Shown one piece after another: positions 9,479 through 16,599 of a DNA stretch of 30,792 bases. Every line of letters starts with the position of its first letter. Position 1 is the first letter of the stretch. The stretch spans positions 37,838 to 68,629 of the IMG/VR virus record IMGVR_UViG_3300030102_005027. One strand, given 5' to 3'. Both the position numbers and the translations under genes were made by a program. The notes under the pieces are model-generated. The model saw only the letters and a program-made list of their open reading frames with translations, searched no databases and was not told where the DNA came from. The stretch is from a virus.

Positions 9479-9871
9479 ATGGCTGCTATTACCACTAGAA
9501 TAAGCGTAAGCGGTAGAGGTATCACTGCAGATAGATTGGCTTCCAATTGTTCCTTCACCGTAATAGCTGAAAGCATATTGGAGAGAGGCACTAAGGTGAT
9601 TACAAGCACTGACACAGCTTCTCCTAATATGATTGCTGACGCTGCAGATTTTGGTGGTGCAAACAATAGGGCGCTCGTCTATCTCAAAAACACTTCTACA
9701 ACGAAGGATCAGTACGTATACATCCACTTGGGTGGTACTAGAATCTTTAAGCTCAATACAGGAGAAGCAACAATCTTCCCATGGGAGGCTGACGCTAACA
9801 CCGATGATATCGAAGCACACGCTACGACTAACACGAACACAATTGAGTACACCATCGTAAACATTAAGTGA
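9479..9871 (+). CDS. Small beta-rich structural protein
   Basis: This 130-residue Thr/Ala/Ile-rich protein has alternating hydrophobic strands (for example RALVYLKNTSTTKDQYVYIHLG at 62-83) and no signal peptide or membrane segment. Its composition and size fit a capsid decoration or other small virion protein. The stop codon overlaps the following holin start (TGATG). I do not recognise a family, so the structural role is inferred from context. Confidence 0.7.
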   Translation: MAAITTRISVSGRGITADRLASNCSFTVIAESILERGTKVITSTDTASPNMIADAADFGGANNRALVYLKNTSTTKDQYVYIHLGGTRIFKLNTGEATIFPWEADANTDDIEAHATTNTNTIEYTIVNIK

Positions 9872-10305
9872 TGGGTAAGAAGAAGATAAGAGATACCGGC
9901 CTTGGCAAGTGGTTAGCGGAGAAGGCACCTAATGTATTGAATACTGTAGGTGACCTGCTCCCTGACCAAGGCGCCCTTGGAGTAGTCAAGAACCTCTTAG
10001 ACAAAGAGCCAGGAGTTGACCCAGCCGAGGCCCAGGCCAAAATAGATGCTGAGATTCAGTTTCAGAACAACGTTACTGAGCGTTGGAAGGCAGACATGGG
10101 CAGTGACGTAAAGCTTGCAAAGCTGATCAGACCTGTCACACTCATCTCACTGATGGTGATGTTCTGCCTCACAATGATCTTTGACAGCCTTGACAACTGG
10201 CCCTTCAACGTGAAGGACAGCTACATAGATCTGTTGCAGATTCTCATGCTCACAGCATTTGGTGCATACTTCGCAGGTAGAACTATAGAGAAATCTAGGA
10301 AGTGA
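9871..10305 (+). CDS. Holin of the GTA/3TM type
   Basis: This 144-residue protein has an N-terminal amphipathic region, then the pattern ERWKAD-x3-D-x2-LAKLIRPVTL (70-91), characteristic of the phage 3TM/GTA holin family. Two clear membrane helices follow at about 87-105 and 119-137, and it ends in a basic tail. Holins form lesions in the inner membrane that trigger lysis. I chose the ATG at 9871, which overlaps the previous stop as TGATG, over the GTG one codon upstream. No endolysin is recognisable nearby, so the murein hydrolase must be elsewhere or be an unrecognised protein. Confidence 0.8.
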   Translation: MGKKKIRDTGLGKWLAEKAPNVLNTVGDLLPDQGALGVVKNLLDKEPGVDPAEAQAKIDAEIQFQNNVTERWKADMGSDVKLAKLIRPVTLISLMVMFCLTMIFDSLDNWPFNVKDSYIDLLQILMLTAFGAYFAGRTIEKSRK

Positions 10306-10324
10306 TGTACCGCAAACCAAGTCC

Positions 10325-11455
10325 ATGACCATAAACGAAATCAAAGACTTCCTTGCTGAGAAGCACGGATATCTTAAGAAGAGTGCAGATGTATTAGCAG
10401 AAAGGCTTAACTGCCCAATAGAAGACTGCGAAACCGCACTCTACGAAGCCAGAAAGCTGGCTCGTGAAGAAAACACTAACGACAGTAACAACGTCATTAG
10501 TGAGTTCGAACAGTTCCTTGACAAGAATGGCATCAGCCAGTCCGATGTCTCCAGTGTAAAATTCTGGCAGACAGTATCTGGGCAGCAACGATTCTCAGTT
10601 GTAACCAAAGGGGAGTCGATGAGTGTAGAGGCAATCAAAGAAGAGATTGAGCTCTACGCTAGCAACTACAGTCCGAGGGTTCATAAGATCCAACGTGACC
10701 CAGTCGTAGAGCCAGTGGCCTACGAGATATCTCTCCCAGATATACACTACGGTAAACTGCATGACTTGAACCTACAAGAAGTAGAAGACCAGTACATGTC
10801 AGTCGTACGTGAACTTGTAAGAAAGGCAGCGGGCTTTGACGTAGAGAGGTTCATACTACCTATCGGTAACGATGGTATGAACTCAGAGGGGATGAGACGT
10901 ACTACAACCAAGGGCACTCCGCAAGAAGAGTCTGCAGGTTGGAAGGATACGTTCAGAGGTTACTGGCAACTGATGACAACTGCAATTGACTTCTTGAAAG
11001 AAAGAGCACCTGTAGATGTCATTGTTGTCTCAGGCAACCACGACTACGAGCGCATGTTCTATGCAGGAGATGTGCTTGCAGGCTGGTACAGGAATGATGC
11101 CAACGTTGATGTAGACAACAGCTACAACTCACGCAAGTACTACGAGTATGGTGAGAACATGCTGATGTTTACTCACGGCGACAAGGAGAAACCTGCTGAT
11201 ATGCCACTCATCATGGCAACGGAAAAACCGGAGATGTTTGCACGTACATCACATCGTGAAGTGCACTGCGGACACCTTCATAAAGAAATGGTCAATGAGT
11301 ACAGGGGTATCAAAGTACGGTTCATACCATCTATTTGTCCTAACGACGAATGGCATAAGCAGATGGGGTATGAAGCTAAACGAACAGGGCAAGCATATAT
11401 ATGGAATAAGTTCACTGGACTTGAAGGATATTTACAAGCAAATGTTAGAGTTTGA
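10325..11455 (+). CDS. Calcineurin-like metallophosphoesterase
   Basis: This 376-residue protein has the ordered metal-binding motifs of the metallophosphoesterase superfamily: D139-x-H141, G181-N182-D183, G237-N-H-D240, H284 in THGD, and G316-H-L-H319. The second motif is GND rather than the more usual GDxxD. The first 50 residues form a separate helical region that could be a helix-turn-helix, and residues 100-120 form a linker. Such enzymes hydrolyse phosphodiesters in nucleic acids, nucleotides or phosphoproteins; the substrate here is unknown. It overlaps the next gene by 14 bases. Its place between a holin and virion genes, away from any visible replication genes, is notable. Confidence 0.88.
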   Translation: MTINEIKDFLAEKHGYLKKSADVLAERLNCPIEDCETALYEARKLAREENTNDSNNVISEFEQFLDKNGISQSDVSSVKFWQTVSGQQRFSVVTKGESMSVEAIKEEIELYASNYSPRVHKIQRDPVVEPVAYEISLPDIHYGKLHDLNLQEVEDQYMSVVRELVRKAAGFDVERFILPIGNDGMNSEGMRRTTTKGTPQEESAGWKDTFRGYWQLMTTAIDFLKERAPVDVIVVSGNHDYERMFYAGDVLAGWYRNDANVDVDNSYNSRKYYEYGENMLMFTHGDKEKPADMPLIMATEKPEMFARTSHREVHCGHLHKEMVNEYRGIKVRFIPSICPNDEWHKQMGYEAKRTGQAYIWNKFTGLEGYLQANVRV

Positions 11456-11741
11456 GGATACATACGACGACGAAGAAGACATCACTAAGACACTAGAAGA
11501 AGAGATAGAGGTCTTGGATGAGGCGTATCGTAATGCGTACAAAATCGCTACGGGTAAGATGACTGTCAAGGAGCTCCTCGAGAGCGCCACGGACATGATC
11601 TTCTTGCCGTTCGATCCCTCAGCACCCGAGACATTTGCGATGATAATAGATGACATTATACAGTACTTCTCAGACAACGAAGAATATGAGAAGTGCGCAG
11701 AACTGGTTAAGGTAAAAGATAAGTTCGATGACACTGAATGA
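11442..11741 (+). CDS. Small acidic protein of unknown function
   Basis: This 99-residue protein is strongly acidic (Asp/Glu clusters in residues 3-25) and predicted helical, with a central LPFDPSAPETFAMIIDDIIQ segment and a C-terminal EEYEKCAELVKVKDKF helix. I chose the ATG at 11442, giving a 14-base overlap with the phosphoesterase, because extending upstream to 11238 would bury 200 bases in that gene's coding frame. The same 14-base overlap links it to the next gene. The acidic character suggests a protein-interaction partner, perhaps a chaperone or DNA mimic, but nothing diagnostic is seen. Confidence 0.7.
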   Translation: MLEFEDTYDDEEDITKTLEEEIEVLDEAYRNAYKIATGKMTVKELLESATDMIFLPFDPSAPETFAMIIDDIIQYFSDNEEYEKCAELVKVKDKFDDTE

Positions 11742-12414
11742 GATCGCATACAACTTGCTCAACCTCGTAAGAGGGGGTAGGTCAAACGATGATGAGCATA
11801 TATCTCTCGATCAGATAAAGTTCAACATCAAGCATTACCGTGCGATGTTTATTCGCAGGGACTACGCTCGTAACAGGTTGATGACCAACCACATAGAGCA
11901 AGACCTAGGGTGTATACCCCTAGAGCGAGTTGATGCATCTAAGTGTTGTAAACTACCAACTAGCTGTACAGTCTATCGTACCGCGTTAGATATTCCTAAA
12001 ACTGTTAGGTTTAACATGCAAGATGGTATTACCTTTATAGGCGCAGCCAATGGTCTAACTAGTATACCTAGAGTCGAACCATTCTTTGTAGAGTTCTTGC
12101 CGTTTGACAAGTACACTTCTAATAAGCCTAAGGCTTATATGATAGAAGATAGGATCTACATCTACAGCCCTAATGGCATGGAAGTCATTAATGTTAGAGG
12201 TGTATTCGAAGACCCAGAAGCCGTAGCCAACATAGCCACATGCGAGAGCGGCTATTGCTACGACGACAACACCACATTCCCAATGCCCATGGATATGGTT
12301 AGCCTTATCACACAGGGTATGTTGAGCGGAGAGCTGAGACTGCTCTCTGCAACTTTTGATGATGATGAACAGGATAGGCAGCAAGACAAAACTCCAATCC
12401 CACAACAACAATAA
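11728..12414 (+). CDS. crAss-like tail ring/connector-type structural protein
   Basis: This 228-residue protein opens with MTLNEIAYNLLNLVR and then DQIKFNIKHYRAMFIRRDYARN, a helical N-terminus followed by a beta-rich core. This arrangement matches conserved virion proteins of crAss-like phages that sit in the portal-to-tail ring stack. Two cysteine groups are visible (KCCKLPTSC at 73-81 and ATCESGYC near 170-177). The C-terminus is an acidic, Gln-rich tail (DDDEQDRQQ). It is soluble with no export signal. The exact ring position cannot be assigned from sequence alone. It is separated from the other tail genes at 17359-24141 by about 4.9 kb of unrelated accessory genes. Confidence 0.6.
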   Translation: MTLNEIAYNLLNLVRGGRSNDDEHISLDQIKFNIKHYRAMFIRRDYARNRLMTNHIEQDLGCIPLERVDASKCCKLPTSCTVYRTALDIPKTVRFNMQDGITFIGAANGLTSIPRVEPFFVEFLPFDKYTSNKPKAYMIEDRIYIYSPNGMEVINVRGVFEDPEAVANIATCESGYCYDDNTTFPMPMDMVSLITQGMLSGELRLLSATFDDDEQDRQQDKTPIPQQQ

Positions 12415-12416
12415 CA

Positions 12417-12692
12417 ATGGCTAAGTCACCGGCATGGCAAAGGAAAGCAGGTAAGAATCCTGCAGGAGGTCTTAATGCAAAGGGACGTGCGTCTTACAGA
12501 CGTGCAAACCCTGGCAGTAAGCTCGCTGCGCCTGTGACAGAATCAAACCCCAAGGGTAAGAGAGCTGGTAGACGTAAATCATTCTGCTCACGTATGTGTG
12601 GGATGAAGCGTAGCAGAACAGGGGCCAAGGGCAAAAGAGATCCTAATTCAAGAATCAACAAGGCGCTCAGACGCTGGAGATGCAGATGCTAA
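12417..12692 (+). CDS. Small Arg/Lys-rich protein, DUF6321-like
   Basis: This 91-residue, very basic protein begins SPAWQRKAGKNPAGGLNAKGRASYRR and contains RRKSFCSRMCGMK at about 53-65. This pattern is found in a small family (resembling DUF6321) encoded by large viruses and phages. The four cysteines (CSRMC and CRC at the end) could bind a metal. High positive charge and lack of a membrane segment suggest nucleic-acid binding or packaging in the virion, by inference. It overlaps the next gene by one base when that gene starts at 12692. Confidence 0.72.
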   Translation: MAKSPAWQRKAGKNPAGGLNAKGRASYRRANPGSKLAAPVTESNPKGKRAGRRKSFCSRMCGMKRSRTGAKGKRDPNSRINKALRRWRCRC

Positions 12693-12745
12693 TGAGAAAC
12701 TTCTTAACCATATTATTGTTTGCTGCGGCAAACATTCTTAACGCT
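12692..12745 (+). other. Predicted signal peptide region of the T9SS protein
   Basis: The encoded 18 residues have a short basic start (MRN), a hydrophobic core (FLTILLFAAANIL) and likely signal peptidase I cleavage after L-N-A, leaving Gln first. The A/Q boundary is characteristic of exported Bacteroidota proteins. Confidence 0.8.
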
Positions 12746-14890
12746 CAAGGTAGTTGGGTGGATGTCCAGATTCAGACAGACCAGTACGCTGGTGAAAGTT
12801 CCTGGGAGATCCTCAACGAAGATGACCAAGTTGTAGCCGTTAGTCCCCCGCTTCAAGACAACACCTTACAGAATATGATGGTGCTCTTGCCGGCAGGGGA
12901 TTACGAGTTTGTAATGATGGACGCATTCGGAGACGGTATCTGCTGTGGATTCGGGGAAGGTTGGTATAGACTGAGCAATAGCTGTGGACTAGACACTGCA
13001 GTGTATGACTTCGATACCGCTCTAGATACAATAGCCTTTACGTTGAACCCTTGTATACTACCACTACCAGGATGCACAGACGAATCGTCAAATAACTACA
13101 ACCCCTGGGCTAACATAGACAACGGTACATGCAATGTGAGTGAGTGCCCAGAAGATCAGACTCTTGTGTCAATGGCGTTGACGCTAGACACATGGCCCAA
13201 CGAAACTGGGTTCACACTAGTAGACTTGGCTGTTGGTCAGTTCTATGAGCAGGTGCTGCCTGGGGAGTTTGATTTTGGAGATCAGCTTGTAACCTACAAC
13301 TACGACTTCTGTGTAAGCCTAGGCTTTGAGTTGATACTAGTGGACGTCTTTGGAGATGGACTCAATGGGTCTGCAAGCGGAGGTCAAGACGGAGCATGTG
13401 TTATCACAGCGTGTGATAGTATCATCTGGGAGCTAGAAGATATAGCCTTCACCACATTCGACGATGGGAACACAGTGTACTCTGGTCCAATATTTACTGA
13501 GCCATGCGAACCAGAACCTGACGTAGTTGGATGTATGGATGACGATTACGTTGACTACAACCCAGAGGCTACAGCTCCAGGACCATGTGAGACCTTGCAC
13601 ACGTGGGGATGTACAAACCCTGAAGCTTTGAACTACGATAGCTTGGCTACTATATCAGACAACAACAGCCCATGCACATTGCAGATCGTACTAGAAGACG
13701 ATGCTGGTGATGGCTGGGGTAACTCTACCATAGGTATGGTACAAGGTGAGCAGCAGTGGTTGTTCACAGTAGGACCAGGAGAGTTCTCTCAATCTTGGGA
13801 CTTGGTTCTAGATTCTGACGAGGAGGTAGACGTATACTACTTCCAAGCTGGTAACCAACAGCAGTCTTCTCAGGAACTCGCTTTCCAAACACTGCACAAC
13901 TCTGTGCACGTTATAAACGAAGCTGGAGACACTTTGATGTCTGAAGGAAGCAACCCATTCATAAACAACGGGCAAGGTGCACTACAACCATTCACTGCTC
14001 CTAACTGGACAGTCTACAGCTTCACACCTTACTGTGGAGACACCTGCATCCCATACGTCTACGGCTGTACTGATGAGACAGCATGTAACTATGACGAGGA
14101 AGCTAACACTCCAGATGAGTGCAACTACCCAGTTCAGTACTACGACTGTGATAACTTCTGCATAAATGACACAGATGGAGACGGGGTATGTGATGAGCTC
14201 GAGGTTGTAGGATGTCAAGACCCAACTGCATTTAACTATAACGAAGCAGCTACGGATGCAGGTGAGTGTGTGCCTGTAGTATTCGGCTGCACTGACGCAA
14301 CACAATATAACTATGATCCGGAGGCTAACACTGAAAACGGTAGCTGTATTCCTTACCTGTATGGTTGCACTGATCCTCTTGCCCTTAATTATGATGAGGA
14401 TGCTAATACTGACAACGGTTCGTGTATTGAGGTGGTTGAAGGGTGTGCAGATCCGGAAGCTTATAACTACGACGAGTCAGTTAATGTGGGAGACAGTAGT
14501 GCTTGTCTTTACGACGCTGGCTGTATTGGCGGTCCTGGCGAGCCTTATTGGCTCAATAATGAGTGTTATGCCTGGGTGATTACTGTAGACCCCTACTGCT
14601 GTCAAACAGAGTGGGATGAGGTTTGCATTGAGCAATACCAGTACTGCGGCAATCAGGTATCGTCTATAGACATAGCTGTTGCATCTCTGCTACACTTCTA
14701 CCCCAACCCAACAGCAGGTGAGGTACGAATTCAGGCACCGATAGGTACAGCGATAACAGTAGTAGATGCCTCAGGCAGAGAGATAGCTTCTGGCTCCCTT
14801 AGTCGTGTAGAGCTCCCATCTCCAGGTCCATATGTAATCATGGCCAACTACAAGGGTAGAATCAAGAGAGAAATAATCGTAAGACAATGA
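12692..14890 (+). CDS. T9SS-exported Cys-repeat surface protein
   Basis: The mature protein is built for export by the Bacteroidota type IX secretion system. From the chosen ATG at 12692 (732 aa) it begins MRNFLTILLFAAANILNAQG, a typical Sec signal peptide. Three domains carrying D-x-(F/A)-GDG motifs follow (DAFGDGICC, DVFGDGLNG, DDAGDGWGN), then eight GCTD-type Cys repeats. A Ca-loop-like DTDGDGVCDELE lies among the repeats. Next come a CC-x-TEWDEVC Cys motif and a C-terminal type A sorting domain (FYPNPTAGEVRI ... GPYVIMANYKG ... EIIVRQ). ATGs at 12680 and 12686 are possible, and a GGAG precedes 12686. I prefer 12692 because it gives the TAATG junction seen at many other boundaries. It overlaps the barrel gene by 4 bases (ATGA). 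A phage-encoded T9SS substrate is unusual. Confidence 0.88.
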   Translation: MRNFLTILLFAAANILNAQGSWVDVQIQTDQYAGESSWEILNEDDQVVAVSPPLQDNTLQNMMVLLPAGDYEFVMMDAFGDGICCGFGEGWYRLSNSCGLDTAVYDFDTALDTIAFTLNPCILPLPGCTDESSNNYNPWANIDNGTCNVSECPEDQTLVSMALTLDTWPNETGFTLVDLAVGQFYEQVLPGEFDFGDQLVTYNYDFCVSLGFELILVDVFGDGLNGSASGGQDGACVITACDSIIWELEDIAFTTFDDGNTVYSGPIFTEPCEPEPDVVGCMDDDYVDYNPEATAPGPCETLHTWGCTNPEALNYDSLATISDNNSPCTLQIVLEDDAGDGWGNSTIGMVQGEQQWLFTVGPGEFSQSWDLVLDSDEEVDVYYFQAGNQQQSSQELAFQTLHNSVHVINEAGDTLMSEGSNPFINNGQGALQPFTAPNWTVYSFTPYCGDTCIPYVYGCTDETACNYDEEANTPDECNYPVQYYDCDNFCINDTDGDGVCDELEVVGCQDPTAFNYNEAATDAGECVPVVFGCTDATQYNYDPEANTENGSCIPYLYGCTDPLALNYDEDANTDNGSCIEVVEGCADPEAYNYDESVNVGDSSACLYDAGCIGGPGEPYWLNNECYAWVITVDPYCCQTEWDEVCIEQYQYCGNQVSSIDIAVASLLHFYPNPTAGEVRIQAPIGTAITVVDASGREIASGSLSRVELPSPGPYVIMANYKGRIKREIIVRQ
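13070..14509 (+). repeat. Eight GCTD-NY Cys repeats in the T9SS protein
   Basis: Units start near 13070, 13529, 13607, 14063, 14210, 14285, 14363 and 14441; the last five lie within about 450 bases. Consensus is G-C-(T/Q/A)-D-x-x-A-x-N-Y-(D/N)-x-x-A-(N/T)-x-x-(N/D)-(G/A)-x-C. Some copies diverge (GCMDDDYVDYN; GCTNPEALNYD). The family is the same as in the giant protein at 1622-7333. Confidence 0.9.
14687..14887 (+). other. Type A T9SS C-terminal sorting domain
   Basis: About 67 residues at the extreme C-terminus show the conserved order: LLHFYPNPTAGEVRI, then a hydrophobic strand with ITVVDASGREI, then SRVELPSPGPYVIMA, and finally KREIIVRQ. In host proteins this domain is recognised by the T9SS, removed at the surface, and the protein is either anchored to lipopolysaccharide or released. 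The match covers the whole expected domain and ends exactly at the stop codon. Confidence 0.9.
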
Positions 14891-15933
14891 AGAGGCTAAT
14901 AACCGCGATACTGATTATACTCCCCAGCGTAGCACTGGGTCAAAGTGACTTCTACAAGAACGTGCTCAGAAGAGCCACATTCTACGGAGCAGTCAACGGT
15001 GGTAACTCTGTATCAGACAGAGATGTATTCTCTGTAGCTACAGGAGGACTGACTACAGATATAGTAGAGACACCGTTTGACTACAGCTTGACTCTAGGTG
15101 TACGTAAGATTGCACGCTTTGGTTACGAGAACAGAGCCAACATCTTCTACGACGGAACAGAAAAGACGTATGGAGATGCAGCAACACTGGGTAGGTACGA
15201 TGGCTTTGAGTTCCTCGCTGAGGCTGACTGGAGAAGACAGCAAGGCAAGAACTTCTTGGACCAAGACTACTTCGTCAGGTATGTAGCTGACAAGTGGATT
15301 GTAAAAGCAGAATGGCTGCAGGACGGCTTTGCAGATGTCAAATACTTCGAGGCATCACAAAGAGGTAGACTGAACATAGGAAAGAAGCTGTCATTCAATG
15401 CAGGTATTGTACAGCGCATCTCAGAGCCATACGGATATGACCCACTACAAGAGTGGTTGCTGGACAACAACCAGATCCACTACACATCTCTTGCATTACA
15501 AGAAGGATACAACATAGATGTAGCTACTGGAGAGTTCTTCAACCCTGAAGGAGAACTTGTAGCAAACGACCCAGCAGTGTGGGAGCAGGTAGTCATACCT
15601 CAGGTACTCAATGACTACGTAGCTGCGAAAAGAGCTGAGCTCACCAACCAATGGGTTTACTCAGCAGTGATAGGATTTGACTTCTACCACTACAAGAAAG
15701 ATTTCTGGATACACTCATGGGGCAACTTGATGCCCTACCACCTGAACACAGGAGGTGAGTATTCGTATCACAACTTCGTGAACAGCAGCCAGTGGGTAGA
15801 CATTGGGGCTGGACTCGTGTTTGGAACCAAGCTAACAAAAAGCCTTGGCGTGTTCGCTGAAGGCAAATACAACAGATACTGGAACAGGGAGTGGCATGAC
15901 TTCTCGATCGGTATCAACTACATACTACTGTAA
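14887..15933 (+). CDS. Predicted outer-membrane beta-barrel protein
   Basis: This 348-residue protein starts MKRLITAILIILPSVALGQS, a clear signal peptide with likely cleavage after A-L-G. The rest is a succession of alternating polar/hydrophobic strands rich in Tyr, Trp and Phe (for example YDGFEFLAEADWRR, KWIVKAEWLQDG, WVDIGAGLVFG) and ends HDFSIGINYILL, a terminal-strand pattern, although with Leu rather than the usual Phe. A long polar insertion around residues 185-250 could be an extracellular loop or periplasmic segment. The 4-base ATGA overlap with the T9SS substrate implies coupled synthesis and possibly joint function at the cell surface. It could be a receptor-masking, exclusion or anchoring protein; none is proven. 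Confidence 0.75.
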   Translation: MKRLITAILIILPSVALGQSDFYKNVLRRATFYGAVNGGNSVSDRDVFSVATGGLTTDIVETPFDYSLTLGVRKIARFGYENRANIFYDGTEKTYGDAATLGRYDGFEFLAEADWRRQQGKNFLDQDYFVRYVADKWIVKAEWLQDGFADVKYFEASQRGRLNIGKKLSFNAGIVQRISEPYGYDPLQEWLLDNNQIHYTSLALQEGYNIDVATGEFFNPEGELVANDPAVWEQVVIPQVLNDYVAAKRAELTNQWVYSAVIGFDFYHYKKDFWIHSWGNLMPYHLNTGGEYSYHNFVNSSQWVDIGAGLVFGTKLTKSLGVFAEGKYNRYWNREWHDFSIGINYILL

Positions 15934-16217
15934 TGGCACAAAAGATAAGCGAGGATACACAGGTAACTCTAGACCTGAAAACAATTGGAATGGCAACAGC
16001 TGGACTTGGGGCACTGATCAGTATGTGGTTTGTGCTGCAAGCTGACATTGCCGAAGCGAAGGAGCTGCCCTTGCCGCCTGACCCTGAAATCACACGCATG
16101 GAGTTTGATATGAAAGATCAGCTTGTGCGTCAAACAATTATGACTACGCAAGAAGATGTCACCGAGATCAAGGAGGACATGAAGCGTATAGAAGAAAAAA
16201 TAGATCAACTAAAATGA
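15933..16217 (+). CDS. Membrane-anchored coiled-coil protein
   Basis: This 94-residue protein has one membrane helix at about 17-37 (KTIGMATAGLGALISMWFVL), a Pro-rich linker (ELPLPPDPE) and a C-terminal coiled coil (EDVTEIKEDMKRIEEKIDQL). The start forms TAATG with the barrel stop. The layout resembles holin accessory proteins or the inner-membrane partner of a spanin pair, but no obvious outer-membrane lipoprotein partner is visible. I cannot separate those options from a simple membrane scaffold. Confidence 0.7.
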   Translation: MAQKISEDTQVTLDLKTIGMATAGLGALISMWFVLQADIAEAKELPLPPDPEITRMEFDMKDQLVRQTIMTTQEDVTEIKEDMKRIEEKIDQLK

Positions 16218-16220
16218 GAC

Positions 16221-16589
16221 ATGAAAACTGTAACGTTCTTTGCGTCCTGTCTTGCATTGTCACTGGTTCTTGCATCCACGACAACGACTGAGACAGCGCC
16301 AGAAATATCCGACGTAGGTATCTGTGTAGTTGAGTTCAACGCAGCGTTTAACTCAGCTAACTCTGTCCCATGGGTAGAGAATATAAGCGACTGCGAACAC
16401 CAACGCATAGATATTGCAGCACAGCCTGAGATGCAGAAGAAACACAAGATCGTGGTAGTACCAACGATCATTGTCTTCAACGATGGAGAAGAAGACTCAC
16501 GATTCCAGGCAAACATTATGATGCAGATGGAGGCCACAGAAGATGAGGTCCAAGAAGCTGTAGACGAAATTATTTTGAACTCTTTCTAA
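16221..16589 (+). CDS. Exported thioredoxin-fold protein lacking CxxC
   Basis: This 122-residue protein has an N-terminal signal peptide (MKTVTFFASCLALSLVLAST, cleavage near 18-20) and a thioredoxin-like pattern: strand ICVVEFNAAF (34-43), a helix, strand QRIDI (61-65), then KIVVVPTIIVFNDGEE (76-91), where P81 occupies the conserved cis-proline site. The redox CxxC expected after VVEF is absent; the place reads NAAFNSANSVPW. Remaining cysteines (C35, C58) are far apart in sequence. It is therefore more likely a binding or structural thioredoxin-fold protein, probably periplasmic, than a classical reductase. A lipoprotein reading at C10 seems unlikely because the preceding segment is too short. 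Confidence 0.7.
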   Translation: MKTVTFFASCLALSLVLASTTTTETAPEISDVGICVVEFNAAFNSANSVPWVENISDCEHQRIDIAAQPEMQKKHKIVVVPTIIVFNDGEEDSRFQANIMMQMEATEDEVQEAVDEIILNSF

Positions 16590-16599
16590 TACAACAACA

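Noticed and set aside
11238-11441. 68-codon upstream extension of the small acidic protein
   Set aside because: It would lie entirely inside the phosphoesterase coding frame; the ATG at 11442 gives the 14-base overlap seen at two other junctions.
14313-14579. 88-codon + strand frame with hydrophobic stretches inside the Cys-repeat array
   Set aside because: It arises from out-of-frame reading of the repeats, has no independent start context, and lies wholly within a well-supported gene.
12692-15933. Possibility that the T9SS protein and barrel are host genes in a chimeric assembly
   Set aside because: They share 1-base and 4-base junctions with phage-like basic and small membrane genes on both sides, which argues against an assembly break, although read coverage would be needed to exclude it fully.
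16221-16589. Lipoprotein reading of the thioredoxin-fold protein (Cys at residue 10)
   Set aside because: Only nine residues precede the cysteine and most of the hydrophobic core follows it, so an ordinary signal peptidase I signal is more likely.
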